A DNA stretch of 64,000 nucleotides from Streptomyces spinoverrucosus (GCF_015712165.1 NZ_JADPZX010000001.1:4600001-4664000); one strand, 5' to 3'. Numbered from the stretch's first letter, positions 26,936 through 35,374 are shown. Numbers and translations: made by a program. The notes: generated by a model from the letters alone, not told the origin.

Positions 26936-26975
26936 GTTCACCGTCCGTTCACTTACGGCCGTAGGCGGCTTCACC
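26936..26975 (+). promoter_or_regulatory. PHO box (PhoP-binding direct repeats) of the pst operon
   Basis: GTTCACC at 26936-26942 and GTTCAC at 26947-26952 are exactly 11 bp apart, the spacing of Streptomyces PhoP direct-repeat units. CTTCACC at 26969-26975 keeps the same 11-bp phase (three units on), with a degenerate unit between. They lie about 150 bp before pstS. Phosphate-starvation activation by PhoR-PhoP is the established control of pst in this genus; the binding here is inferred from the repeat. Confidence 0.85.
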
Positions 26976-27091
26976 TGATCTGCCTAATTTCGGCCTTACC
27001 GGTGACGGGCGTGCCCGAATGCGTGTCCACCACCGACCAGACTTCGCACGCCGCCGATCAGGACGGCGGCTCCTGGAAGGAACTCCCGAAA

Positions 27092-28213
27092 GTGAAGCTT
27101 CAGCGCATGAACCGGCGGGCCCTCACCCTCGGTGCTCTCGCCGTCTCCGGCGCCCTGGCCCTCACGGCGTGCGGCTCCGACGACACCGGCAACGGTGGCG
27201 ACGCGGGCGCGACGACCGCCGCGACCGGCTCCATCGACTGCGGTGACGCCAAGGGCCAGCTGCTGGCCGACGGCTCCTCCGCGCAGAAGAACGCTATCGA
27301 CGCCTGGGTCAAGCAGTTCACCGCTGCCTGCCAGGGTGTCCAGATCAACTACAAGGGCTCCGGCTCCGGCGCCGGCATCACCGCGTTCAACCAGGGCCAG
27401 GTCGCCTTCGCCGGCTCGGACTCGGCGCTGGACGAGGAAGAGATCGCCGCGTCCAAGGAGGTCTGCCAGGGCGGTCAGGGCATCGACCTCCCGATGGTCG
27501 GCGGCCCGATCGCCGTCAGCTACAACGTCCCGGGTGTCGACAACCTCGTCCTGGACGCTCCGACCCTCGCCAAGATCTTCAACAGCAAGATCAAGAACTG
27601 GAACGACGAGGCGATCAAGAAGCTGAACCCCGACGCCGACCTGCCCGACCTGAAGATCCAGGCCTTCCACCGCTCGGACGAGTCCGGCACCACGGACAAC
27701 TTCACCAAGTACCTGATCGCCACCGCCAAGAGCGACTGGCCCTACGAGGGCGGTAAGGCCTGGCAGGCCGACGGCGGCCAGTCCGCGTCCGGCTCCTCCG
27801 GTGTCGCCCAGCAGGTCTCCCAGGTCTCCGGCGCCATCAGCTACATGGAGCTGTCCTACGCCGAGGGCATGGACGTCGTCGCCATCGACACCGGTGCCGC
27901 CGAGCCGGTCAAGGCCTCCACCGAAGGTGCCACCAAGGCCATCGCGGACGCCGAGGTCGTCGGCCAGGGCAAGGACCTCGCCCTGGAGATCAACTACGGC
28001 ACCAAGGCCGAGGGTGCCTACCCGGTCACCCTGGTGACGTACGAGATCGTCTGCGACAAGGGCAACAAGGCCGAGAGCCTGCCCGCCACCAAGGCGTTCC
28101 TGAACTACGTCGCCAGCGAGGACGGCCAGGGTCTGCTGGCCGACGCCGGCTACGCGCCGATCCCCGACGAGATCATCGCCAAGGTCCGCACCACCATCGA
28201 GGGCCTGAGCTGA
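27092..28213 (+). CDS. pstS: PstS, phosphate-binding lipoprotein of the high-affinity Pst transporter
   Basis: A 373-aa extracellular lipoprotein. GTG start, basic n-region with Arg-Arg, hydrophobic core and lipobox LTAC at about residue 26. The mature protein shows periplasmic-type phosphate-binding loops GSGSGAGITAF, AGSDSAL and RSDESGTTDNF. It captures inorganic phosphate and hands it to PstCA. First gene of pstSCAB; a perfect 11-bp hairpin separates it from pstC, fitting the much higher level of PstS. Upstream PHO box. GGAAGG lies about 11 nt before the GTG. Confidence 0.97.
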   Translation: MKLQRMNRRALTLGALAVSGALALTACGSDDTGNGGDAGATTAATGSIDCGDAKGQLLADGSSAQKNAIDAWVKQFTAACQGVQINYKGSGSGAGITAFNQGQVAFAGSDSALDEEEIAASKEVCQGGQGIDLPMVGGPIAVSYNVPGVDNLVLDAPTLAKIFNSKIKNWNDEAIKKLNPDADLPDLKIQAFHRSDESGTTDNFTKYLIATAKSDWPYEGGKAWQADGGQSASGSSGVAQQVSQVSGAISYMELSYAEGMDVVAIDTGAAEPVKASTEGATKAIADAEVVGQGKDLALEINYGTKAEGAYPVTLVTYEIVCDKGNKAESLPATKAFLNYVASEDGQGLLADAGYAPIPDEIIAKVRTTIEGLS

Positions 28214-28224
28214 CCTGAGTGCGC

Positions 28225-28253
28225 GGCCCGGCCCCTCACGCGGGGGCCGGGCC
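28225..28253 (+). terminator. intercistronic hairpin between pstS and pstC (attenuator or mRNA stabiliser)
   Basis: GGCCCGGCCCC (28225-28235) and GGGGCCGGGCC (28243-28253) pair perfectly with a 7-nt loop. No T-run follows, so partial termination or 3'-end protection of a pstS-only mRNA is more likely than full termination. Confidence 0.8.
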
Positions 28254-28321
28254 CCGCACCGTCCGGTGCACCGCCGCCAGGAGTCGCACGTCGAGTACGG
28301 CTCCGCAGACCGGAGAACCTG

Positions 28322-29329
28322 ATGGACATAACGACACAGAACACTGACGCACCTCCCCCCACGCCCCAGTCGACGACGGCCGAGCTCAAGCGCGCGGCCC
28401 GCGGCGCCACCCGGCCCGGTGACCGGATCTTCCTCGGTCTCTCCCGTGGGTCGGGCATTCTGCTGCTGGCGATCATGGCCGCGATCGCCGTCTTCCTCAC
28501 CTACCGGGCCGCCCTCGCCATCAGTAAGGACGAGGGCAACTTCCTGACCACCTTCGAGTGGAACACCAGCGGTCCCGAGCCCGTCTTCGGTATCGCCGTG
28601 CTGGCCTTCGGCACCGTGGTCTCCTCGATCGTCGCCATGGTCATCGCGGTCCCGATCGCGGTCGCCATCGCGCTGTTCCTCACCCACTACGCCCCACGCC
28701 GGCTGAGCGGTCCCATCGCCTATGTGATCGACCTGCTCGCCGCCGTGCCGTCCATCGTGTACGGCCTCTGGGGCGCCCTGATCCTCGTACCGCAGCTGGA
28801 CGGCCTGTTCGGCTGGCTCGACGCGTACTTCGGATGGACCGGCATCTTCTCCTGGGAGGGCGGCCCGGCCCGCTCGATGCTCACGGTCGGCATCCTGCTG
28901 GCGATCATGATCCTGCCGATCATCACCAACGTCAGCCGCGAGGTCTTCCGCCAGGTCCCGCAGATGCACGAGGAGGCGGCCCTGGCCCTCGGCGCCACGC
29001 GCTGGGAGGTCATCCGCATGGCGGTGCTGCCGTTCGGCCGCTCCGGCGTGATCTCCGCCTCGATGCTCGGCCTCGGCCGCGCGCTGGGCGAGACGATGGC
29101 CGTCGCCACCGTGCTCTCCCCCTCCTTCCTCATCCAGACCAGCCTGCTCGACCCGGGCGGCGGTACGTTCGCCCAGAACATCGCCAGCAAGTTCGGTGAG
29201 GCGGACACCTTCGGCCGTGACGCGCTGATCGCCTCCGGTCTGGTCCTGTTCGTCATCACCCTGCTGGTCAACGGCGCGGCCCGCGCGATCATCGCCCGCC
29301 GCAAGGAGTACTCGGGGGCCAACGCATGA
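28322..29329 (+). CDS. pstC: PstC, phosphate ABC transporter permease
   Basis: A 335-aa membrane protein with six helices and a cytoplasmic N-terminus of about 40 residues. The permease EAA loop is EEAALALGATRWEVIRMAVLP, the contact site for PstB. The conserved AVPSIVYGLWG motif of PstC is seen around residue 142. Pairs with PstA to form the channel; start of the next gene overlaps its stop (ATGA). Confidence 0.96.
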   Translation: MDITTQNTDAPPPTPQSTTAELKRAARGATRPGDRIFLGLSRGSGILLLAIMAAIAVFLTYRAALAISKDEGNFLTTFEWNTSGPEPVFGIAVLAFGTVVSSIVAMVIAVPIAVAIALFLTHYAPRRLSGPIAYVIDLLAAVPSIVYGLWGALILVPQLDGLFGWLDAYFGWTGIFSWEGGPARSMLTVGILLAIMILPIITNVSREVFRQVPQMHEEAALALGATRWEVIRMAVLPFGRSGVISASMLGLGRALGETMAVATVLSPSFLIQTSLLDPGGGTFAQNIASKFGEADTFGRDALIASGLVLFVITLLVNGAARAIIARRKEYSGANA

Positions 29330-30384
29330 GCCACGCCGTCCTCACCAAGCGCCCCAGCACGCTGCGCGGCGCCAGCCTGCCCAAGTGGGCCCCGTGGGGG
29401 ATCGCCGCGGGCTCGCTCGCCGTCGCGGTCGGTATCGGCCTGGGCGCCGGGCTGGACAGCCGGATCCAGTGGGGCCTGATCGCCGCGATCCTCTACGTCC
29501 TCGGCACCTACGTCATCGCAGCGGTCGTCGAGGGCAAGCGGCAGGCCAAGGACCGTGTCGCGACCTCGCTGGTCTGGGTCTCCTTCCTGATCGCCGTGGT
29601 GCCGCTCGCCTCGCTGGTCTGGGCGACCGTCCAGCGCGGCACGAAGGTCCTGGACGGCTACTTCCTGACCCACTCGATGGGTGTCGTCGGTGACCGGGAG
29701 CCGGGTGGCGGTATCTACCACGCCATCATCGGCAGCCTGGAGCAGGTCGGTCTCGCCACGTTGATCGCCGCGCCGATCGGTGTGCTCACCGCGATCTACC
29801 TGGTCGAGTACGGGCGGGGCAACCTCGCCCGGGCCGTCACCTTCTTCGTCGACGTCATGACGGGTATCCCGTCGATCGTCGCCGGTCTGTTCATCCTCAG
29901 CATCATGCTGATGTTCGAGATGCAGCCGTTCGGCTTCGCCGGCTCGCTCGCGCTGGCGATCCTGATGATGCCGGTCGTGGTGCGCTCGACGGAGGAGATG
30001 CTCAAGCTCGTGCCGAACGAGCTGCGGGAGGCGTCGCTCGCGTTGGGCGTGCCGAAGTGGCGGACGATTCTGAAGGTCGTCCTGCCGACGGCGATCGGTG
30101 GTATCACCACCGGCATCATGCTGGCGGTCGCGCGTATCGCCGGTGAGACGGCGCCGGTGCTGCTGCTGGTGTTCGGTAACCCGTTCATCAACAACAACCC
30201 GTTTGAAGGGGCCCAGGCCTCGCTGCCGCTGTACATCTACCAGCAGTACTCCCAGAGCGCGGGTGCCGAACCTGCGTACGACCGTGCGTGGGCTGCGTCT
30301 CTGACGCTGATCGCCTTCGTGATGATCCTGAACCTGCTGGCCCGCGGCATTGCCCGCTGGAAGGCCCCCAAGACCGGTCGCTGA
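29326..30384 (+). CDS. pstA: PstA, phosphate ABC transporter permease
   Basis: A 352-aa membrane protein, six C-terminal helices plus two extra N-terminal ones. It has TGIPSIVAGLF, the PstA counterpart of the PstC motif, and the EAA loop REASLALGVPKWRTILKVVLP. Translationally coupled to pstC by a 4-bp overlap and followed after 46 bp by pstB. Confidence 0.96.
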   Translation: MSHAVLTKRPSTLRGASLPKWAPWGIAAGSLAVAVGIGLGAGLDSRIQWGLIAAILYVLGTYVIAAVVEGKRQAKDRVATSLVWVSFLIAVVPLASLVWATVQRGTKVLDGYFLTHSMGVVGDREPGGGIYHAIIGSLEQVGLATLIAAPIGVLTAIYLVEYGRGNLARAVTFFVDVMTGIPSIVAGLFILSIMLMFEMQPFGFAGSLALAILMMPVVVRSTEEMLKLVPNELREASLALGVPKWRTILKVVLPTAIGGITTGIMLAVARIAGETAPVLLLVFGNPFINNNPFEGAQASLPLYIYQQYSQSAGAEPAYDRAWAASLTLIAFVMILNLLARGIARWKAPKTGR

Positions 30385-30430
30385 CGCGGCCACTCAGCGA
30401 CCGATTTTCTGAAAGAAGCAGTGATTTCAA

Positions 30431-31207
30431 ATGGCCAAGCGCATTGATGTCAGCGGCCTCAGCGCCTACTACGGTTCGTTCCGTGCCATCGAGGACATCT
30501 CGATGACCATTGAGCCTCGTTCGGTCACGGCGTTCATCGGGCCGTCCGGATGTGGCAAGTCCACCTTCCTGCGCACGCTCAACCGGATGCACGAGGTGAC
30601 TCCGGGTGGGCGGGTCGAGGGCAAGGTCATGCTCGACGACGAGAACCTGTACGGGGCCGGGGTGGACCCGGTGGCCGTGCGGCGTGAGGTCGGCATGGTG
30701 TTCCAGCGGCCGAACCCGTTCCCGACGATGTCGGTGTACGACAACGTGGCGGCGGGGCTGAAGCTGCTGGGGTCGTACAAGAAGTCCCAGCTGGACGACA
30801 TCGTGGAGAAGTCGCTCAAGGGGGCGAACCTCTGGAACGAGGTCAAGGACCGGCTGAACAAGCCGGGGTCGGGGTTGTCGGGTGGTCAGCAGCAGCGGCT
30901 GTGTATTGCTCGGGCGATCGCGGTTGAGCCGAATGTTCTGCTGATGGACGAGCCTTGCTCTGCTCTTGACCCGATTTCGACGCTGGCGATCGAGGATCTG
31001 ATCGGGGAGCTGAAGGAGCGGTTCACGATCGTCATCGTGACGCACAACATGCAGCAGGCTGCGCGTGTGTCGGATCGGACGGCGTTCTTCAACCTGGCGG
31101 CTGTGGGGCAGCCGGGGAAGCTGATCGAGATCGACGACACGGAGCGGATCTTCTCCAACCCGTCGGTGCAGGCGACGGAGGACTACATCTCCGGTCGCTT
31201 CGGCTGA
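30431..31207 (+). CDS. pstB: PstB, phosphate ABC transporter ATPase
   Basis: A 258-aa ATPase: Walker [10 protein letters not shown]-loop VFQRPNPFP (the PstB-specific form), signature LSGGQQQRL, Walker B VLLMDEP and switch VTHNMQQ. It energises phosphate uptake through PstCA. Last gene of the operon; two hairpins follow at once. The ribosome-binding site is weak (AAAGAAG, 13 nt upstream). Confidence 0.97.
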   Translation: MAKRIDVSGLSAYYGSFRAIEDISMTIEPRSVTAFIGPSGCGKSTFLRTLNRMHEVTPGGRVEGKVMLDDENLYGAGVDPVAVRREVGMVFQRPNPFPTMSVYDNVAAGLKLLGSYKKSQLDDIVEKSLKGANLWNEVKDRLNKPGSGLSGGQQQRLCIARAIAVEPNVLLMDEPCSALDPISTLAIEDLIGELKERFTIVIVTHNMQQAARVSDRTAFFNLAAVGQPGKLIEIDDTERIFSNPSVQATEDYISGRFG

Positions 31208-31217
31208 CGTATCGACT

Positions 31218-31251
31218 CCTCGCGGTGCTGCATGGCGGTGCCACCGCGAGG
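31218..31251 (+). terminator. hairpin 1 behind pstB
   Basis: CCTCGCGGTG (31218-31227) pairs with CACCGCGAGG (31242-31251) around a 14-nt loop, 10 bp behind the pstB stop, followed by GACGAAAAAG. With the next hairpin it forms a tandem terminator. Confidence 0.75.
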
Positions 31252-31259
31252 ACGAAAAA

Positions 31260-31303
31260 GGGCCCGCCCCTGGCTCCCGGGGGCGGGCCCCCGTCTGTTT
31301 TGT
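31260..31303 (+). terminator. intrinsic terminator of the pst operon
   Basis: GGGCCCGCCCC (31260-31270) pairs perfectly with GGGGCGGGCCC (31280-31290), then CCGTCTGTTTTG. The A-run before the stem also makes it usable from the opposite strand. Confidence 0.88.
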
Positions 31304-31368
31304 GCCTGCGGCGGCCTGCTCGTGTTTGGTGGGGGTTGCTGTCGCGCCTACGGTTCGGGTGGTGGGGC

Positions 31369-31480
31369 GGGGCCGTGTCGGGGGGTGTCCGTCCTCGGAA
31401 CGGCGCGGAATCGGTCATCTGCAAAGGTGCCCGGGTTGACGCGCCAACCTCTGCGGGCGGACACCCCCCGACACGGCCCC
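31369..31480. repeat. 23-bp perfect inverted repeat enclosing 66 bp (MITE-like or structured RNA)
   Basis: Bases 31369-31391 (beginning GGGGCCGTGTCGGGGGG) are the exact reverse complement of 31458-31480. The 66-bp centre has no open frame of note and a small inner pair GGCGC/GCGCC. It lies between the pst terminator and the convergent pit gene. Such long perfect arms are more than a terminator needs; a miniature mobile element or a regulatory RNA hairpin are the two readings. No target-site duplication was evident by eye. Confidence 0.8.
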
Positions 31481-31528
31481 TTCCGTGCGTACGCGAGTGC
31501 GGCTATCGCTGGCCCGGCCCGGGGGCGC

Positions 31529-31600
31529 GGTGCCGCTCAGCCGCGGGTGTGCGGTGCCGTTCAGTCGTGGGCAACTGGTGCCGTCCAGCCGCGGGCAGTC
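31529..31600. repeat. 24-bp tandem repeat, three copies
   Basis: Copies at 31529-31552, 31553-31576 and 31577-31600 share GGTGCCG(C/T)(T/C)CAG(C/T)CG(C/T)GGG with a variable last 4-5 bases; a degenerate fourth copy follows. Intergenic, between pstB and pit. I recall similar degenerate minisatellites between many Streptomyces genes. Confidence 0.88.
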
Positions 31601-31690
31601 GTGCCGCTGGGGCGGCACGGGTGGGCGCAGCGGTGCCCCGTCGTGCCAGGTTGCGCGATGTCCCGGTTCAGGTGCAGTGCCGGGTGGGGC

Positions 31691-32689
31691 TTACAGGAAC
31701 GCCAGGTGTACGAGGCCGAAGGCGCATGCCGCTACGGCTGCTGCTGCCGGCATGGTGATGAACCAGCCGAGGACGATGTTCTTGGCCACGCCCCAGCGGA
31801 CCGCGTTCACGCGCTTCGTTGCGCCGACGCCCATGATGGCCGAGGTGATGACGTGCGTTGTCGAGATGGGGGCCTTGAAGAGGAAGGCCGTGGTGAACAT
31901 GATCGACGCGCCCGTCGTTTCGGCGGCGAAGCCCTGCGGGGGGTCGAGTTCGATGATCTTGCGGCCGAGGGTGCGCATGATGCGCCAGCCGCCGGCGTAG
32001 GTGCCGAGGGAGAGCATGACCGCGCAGGCGATCTTGACCCAGAGGGGGATGGGGTCGCCGTAGTCCTCGACGTCGGCGATGACCAGGGCCATCACGACGA
32101 TGCCCATGGTCTTCTGGGCGTCCTGGAGGCCGTGGCCGAGGGCCATGCCCGCTGCCGAGACCGTCTGCGCTATGCGGAAGCCGCGCTTGGCCTTGTGCGG
32201 GTTGGCGTTGCGGAAGATCCACATGATCGCTGTCATCACCAGGTAGCCGACGATCAGGCCGACCACGGGAGACACGAACATGGGGATGATGATCTTGTCC
32301 AGGACGCCGTGCCAGTAGACCTGCGTGCCGCCGGCCAGGGCCGCGCCGACCATGCCGCCGAAGAGGGCGTGGGAGGAGGAGGACGGGAGGCCGAAGTACC
32401 AGGTGATGAGGTTCCAGGTGATCGCGCCGAGGAGGGCGGCGAAGAGGATGCCCATGCCTGTGGAGCCCTTGGGCGTTTCGATCAGGCCCTCGCTGACCGT
32501 TTTGGCCACGCCGCTGCCGAGGAACGCGCCGGCCAGGTTCATGACGGCGGCCATGGCCAGGGCCGCCTTCGGGGTCAGGGCGCGGGTCGAGACCGAGGTG
32601 GCGATCGCGTTCGCGGAATCGTGGAAGCCGTTGGTGTAGGTGAAGAAGAGGGCGACCAGGACGGTCACGACCAGGGCGAAGGTGTCCAT
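31691..32689 (-). CDS. pit: Pit-family low-affinity phosphate permease
   Basis: A 332-aa membrane protein with about ten helices. Both halves carry the PiT signature: GFHDSANAIATSV near the N-terminus, and later GHGLQDAQKTMG; SSSHA and STTHVITS are the conserved phosphate-site loops. It co-transports metal-phosphate or H+/phosphate under phosphate-rich conditions, complementing Pst. It follows the DUF47 gene by 7 bp in one transcript. Confidence 0.95.
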   Translation of the reverse strand: MDTFALVVTVLVALFFTYTNGFHDSANAIATSVSTRALTPKAALAMAAVMNLAGAFLGSGVAKTVSEGLIETPKGSTGMGILFAALLGAITWNLITWYFGLPSSSSHALFGGMVGAALAGGTQVYWHGVLDKIIIPMFVSPVVGLIVGYLVMTAIMWIFRNANPHKAKRGFRIAQTVSAAGMALGHGLQDAQKTMGIVVMALVIADVEDYGDPIPLWVKIACAVMLSLGTYAGGWRIMRTLGRKIIELDPPQGFAAETTGASIMFTTAFLFKAPISTTHVITSAIMGVGATKRVNAVRWGVAKNIVLGWFITMPAAAAVAACAFGLVHLAFL

Positions 32690-32696
32690 GGACGGG

Positions 32697-33317
32697 TCAG
32701 GACTCCTTGACGGCGATGGTCTCCACCGTGTTCGCCACGTGCTCGAAGGCGTCCGCCGCTTCCTCCAGTACGTCCACGATCTGCTTGAGCTTGAGGACCT
32801 CGATCGCGTCGTACTTGCCGTTGAAGAGGTGGGCCAGGAGCTTGCGGTGAATCTGGTCGGCCTGGTTCTCGAGGCGGTTGACCTCGATCCAGTACTCGGT
32901 GAGGTTGTCCAGCGTGCGTAGATGGGGCATGGCTTCGGCCGTCAGTTCGGCGGCGCGGGCCAGCACTTCGATCTGCTGTTCCACACCCTTGGGGAGTTCC
33001 TCGACGTTGTAGAGGACGACCAGGTCGACGGCCTCCTCCATGAAGTCCATGATGTCGTCGAGGGAGGACGCGAGGGAGTAGATGTCCTCGCGGTCGAAGG
33101 GCGTGATGAACGAGGAGTTCAGCTGGTGGAAGATCGCGTGCGTGGCGTCGTCACCGGCGTGTTCTGCTGCCCGCATACGCTCTGCGATCTCGGCCCGGGC
33201 GGAAGCGTCCGCCCCGAGCAGTTCCATCAGGAGTTTCGAGCCGGTGACGATGTTGTCCGCGGATGCGGCAAACATGTCGTAAAAGCTCGTCTCCCTGGGG
33301 GTCAGACGAAAGCGCAC
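32697..33317 (-). CDS. DUF47/PhoU-like Pit accessory protein
   Basis: A 206-aa all-helical cytoplasmic protein of the DUF47 family, distant kin of PhoU. It starts VRFRLTPRETSFYDMF, contains FITPFDREDIYSLASSLDDIMD (conserved metal-cluster helix with D/E residues) and is encoded directly before pit. Such pairs are common; the protein is thought to regulate the permease. GTG start at 33317. No PHO box was seen upstream. Confidence 0.93.
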   Translation of the reverse strand: MRFRLTPRETSFYDMFAASADNIVTGSKLLMELLGADASARAEIAERMRAAEHAGDDATHAIFHQLNSSFITPFDREDIYSLASSLDDIMDFMEEAVDLVVLYNVEELPKGVEQQIEVLARAAELTAEAMPHLRTLDNLTEYWIEVNRLENQADQIHRKLLAHLFNGKYDAIEVLKLKQIVDVLEEAADAFEHVANTVETIAVKES

Positions 33318-33496
33318 GTGGGGTCCTCGGGGTGCTTCGGTTTCGGTCAGGCTGATGCTAGGCGCATCATCCGGCCACGGCTAATGGGCCGTCCTCCAGT
33401 GTCGCCCATGAATTCCGTGCATCTGTACGGGGGCGGTTCGGTGTCCGGCTCCGGGCAGTGGCCAAGGGGCCTATACCCAGCAAAGTTCGGTACGAT

Positions 33497-33513
33497 ATAC
33501 CCAGTAGGGGTAT
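33497..33513 (+). promoter_or_regulatory. CsoR operator over the csoR promoter
   Basis: ATACCCAGTAGGGGTAT is a 17-bp near-palindrome of the GC-tract type bound by CsoR/RcnR repressors. TACGAT (33491-33496) directly before it could be the -10 box, and a half-site TATACCC lies at 33472-33478. Autorepression is therefore likely. Confidence 0.8.
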
Positions 33514-33531
33514 GTGGATGGAGGGTGCGTG

Positions 33532-33864
33532 ATGACGACCACCGAGGCCGGCGAGGGCGTGGTGACCGACCATGACCGGGGCATCCACGGGTACCACAAG
33601 CAGAAGGACGAGCACCTGAAGCGGCTGCGCAGGATCGAGGGGCAGATCCGGGGGCTGCAGAGGATGGTCGATGAGGATGTGTACTGCATCGACATACTGA
33701 CGCAGGTGTCTGCCTCGACGAAGGCCCTGCAGTCCTTTGCCCTGCAGTTGCTGGAGGAGCATCTGCGGCACTGTGTCGCCGATGCCGCGCTGAAGGGCGG
33801 GGACGAGATCGACGCCAAGGTCGAGGAGGCCACGAAGGCCATCGGGCGGCTGCTGCGGACGTGA
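33532..33864 (+). CDS. csoR: CsoR-family copper-sensing repressor
   Basis: A 110-aa all-helical repressor. The Cu(I) ligand triad is intact: C52 (YCID), H77 and C81 (EEHLRHC). The N-terminal helix KRLRRIEGQIRGLQRM is the family hallmark. Copper binding releases the operator. GGAGG stands 8 nt before ATG 33532. No copper exporter, chaperone or copZ gene is adjacent, so it acts on itself and on targets elsewhere. Confidence 0.93.
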   Translation: MTTTEAGEGVVTDHDRGIHGYHKQKDEHLKRLRRIEGQIRGLQRMVDEDVYCIDILTQVSASTKALQSFALQLLEEHLRHCVADAALKGGDEIDAKVEEATKAIGRLLRT

Positions 33865-33872
33865 GCTTTCGC

Positions 33873-34046
33873 TCACCTTCGGCAAGAGTCGTCCCCGCGT
33901 TCCTCGGCCACCCTCAGGACCTCGTCGATGCTCTCCAGGCTGAGTCGCTCCCGCGCCTGCGAGGCCGCGATGATCAGCTCTCCGCACAGCTCGATCTCGG
34001 CGAGGGCCACGTGGTCCTGAACTGCCGTACCGCCGACCGGAGCCAC
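33873..34046 (-). CDS. small conserved-looking acidic protein
   Basis: A 57-aa protein beginning VAPVGGTAVQDHVALAEIEL and containing LCGELIIAASQARERLS, an amphipathic helical pattern that I have seen in other streptomycetes at this position. GAGG lies 8 nt before GTG 34046, which decides the start over the ATG at 34052. It converges with csoR. Function unknown. Confidence 0.65.
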   Translation of the reverse strand: MAPVGGTAVQDHVALAEIELCGELIIAASQARERLSLESIDEVLRVAEERGDDSCRR

Positions 34047-34137
34047 GTGCATCACCTCTTCTCTGCCGTCACCGGCTTCCTAGAGTAGGGAGTGGCCTAC
34101 ACAACGCGCATGGCACGGACGGGCTAGTTCGCGCCGG

Positions 34138-34974
34138 TCACTCCTCGGCGATCCGGCCCGCGTAGATGTCCTTCTCGGGCGGCAGGCCTACGTCGACGGG
34201 GGCGCCGAAGTCGTAGAGCAGGGTCGTCGACGCGACCGCCACGGTGGCTTGCTGCCGGCCGTTGACGAAGCTGAAGCGGTGCCTGACCTTGCGGATCCGG
34301 CCCTCGTCGTCGAGGAACACGTCGAACGGGACCTCGGCCGTGGCGAACCCTTTCGCCGCCGCCGCGAGCGAGGCCCGGCCCCCGGGGGAGGCGGTCCTGG
34401 CGGCCTGGGCGAGGTCGGCGGTGCCCCGGTAGTGGTTCACCTCGGTGCCGGCGATCTCGGTGCGGCCGACGTAAGTCGCCGTGCGGGTGCCGCGCAGCAC
34501 CTCGGCGGCGGCGTAGGGGTCCGTGGCTCCGCCGGTGACCAGGTTTCCGTCGGAGAGGGTGGTGGTGTCGACGCGGACCCACTTGTCCGCGGGGACGCCG
34601 GCGCCCCGGTTCTTCATGTACAGGGCGCCCGGCGCGAGGAGTTCCGTGATCGGGCGGTGTTCCGTCTGGCCGGCGGGGTCCTGGGGGAGCAGGACCTTCA
34701 GTCGGCCGCGCTGGCGGGTGTAGTCGTAGACGCCCTCACCGCGGATGGTGACGCGGGTGCCGCCGGTCGCCATCTCCATCGACGTCCTGGCCTTGGACGT
34801 GCCCGCGTCGACGAGCGCGTCGGCGGCGCGGTGCAGGGTGCGGACCGGGTCGGCGGGGCGGGCGTCCTCGGCGGCGGCGCCGCTGCCCGCGCATCCGGAG
34901 GCCAGTAGGCAGACGCAGGCCGTCAGTCCTGCCGCCGTGACCGATCCGCCCGTCCTGCCGTGCTGCTCCGCCAT
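34138..34974 (-). CDS. lipoprotein (LppX/LprG-like fold, tentative)
   Basis: A 278-aa exported lipoprotein: signal with lipobox LASGC at about residue 28, then a soluble beta-rich domain containing ALYMKNRGAGVPADKWVRVDT and a C-terminal DVGLPPEKDI. The SKARTSMEM start and KWVRVD strand are typical of the LolA-like lipoproteins of actinobacteria that carry lipid or sit on the membrane face. Monocistronic as far as seen. Function not established. Confidence 0.83.
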   Translation of the reverse strand: MAEQHGRTGGSVTAAGLTACVCLLASGCAGSGAAAEDARPADPVRTLHRAADALVDAGTSKARTSMEMATGGTRVTIRGEGVYDYTRQRGRLKVLLPQDPAGQTEHRPITELLAPGALYMKNRGAGVPADKWVRVDTTTLSDGNLVTGGATDPYAAAEVLRGTRTATYVGRTEIAGTEVNHYRGTADLAQAARTASPGGRASLAAAAKGFATAEVPFDVFLDDEGRIRKVRHRFSFVNGRQQATVAVASTTLLYDFGAPVDVGLPPEKDIYAGRIAEE

Positions 34975-35185
34975 CGTCTGCCTACCCCCAGCCGTACGTT
35001 CGTCTCGGACCCCCTGTTGTTTCGGTTAACGACGGGTAGGTAGAGCCGTCACGCGGGGTCTGGGGTGGTGGAGGGGTGCACGGGGAGTGTTCGGCGGAGG
35101 TTCGAGGGGGAGGCAGGCCGGGCGTATGGGAGACGCTTACCAAAGCCTGGCCGGCTGTTTACCCGGCCTGGGTAACGTTGTCAGG

Positions 35186-35359
35186 GTGACAGAGCAGGAT
35201 CGGTTCGCCCCAGGTGAGGGCCGTCCGGAGCATCGCGTCGGCACTGTCGAGCAAGGGCCCTTCTGCGTGGCCCGCTGCGTCTGCGGCTGGCGTGGGCCCG
35301 CGCGTCGGGCGCGGAGTCAGGCCCGGACCGACGCGGCGGGGCACATGGCCGGATCCTGA
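35186..35359 (+). CDS. small cysteine-containing hypothetical protein
   Basis: A 57-aa basic protein VTEQDRFAPGEG...CVARCVCGWRG with a C-x3-C-x-C cluster that could bind a metal. TAACGT (35173-35178) begins 13 nt before the GTG and there is no Shine-Dalgarno, so the transcript may be leaderless. It converges with the Nudix gene. Function unknown. Confidence 0.6.
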   Translation: MTEQDRFAPGEGRPEHRVGTVEQGPFCVARCVCGWRGPARRARSQARTDAAGHMAGS

Positions 35360-35374
35360 CGGTCCCGCCCGGTC

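Larger units (their letters stand above)
26639..27091. other. 453-bp divergent regulatory region between the oxidase gene and pstS
   Basis: No credible gene. Features seen are a 15-bp perfect palindrome (26860-26874), PHO-box direct repeats (26936-26975), a possible -10 TAATTT (26985-26990) for pstS, and a long pstS leader of about 100 nt. The left half, AT-richer around 26770-26830, should hold the oxidase promoter. Confidence 0.75.

Noticed and set aside
31232..32710. Long plus-strand frame over the pit gene and the repeat region
   Set aside because: Antisense to a full Pit permease with both signatures; composition is Asp/His/Gly shadow sequence and it crosses the pst terminator.
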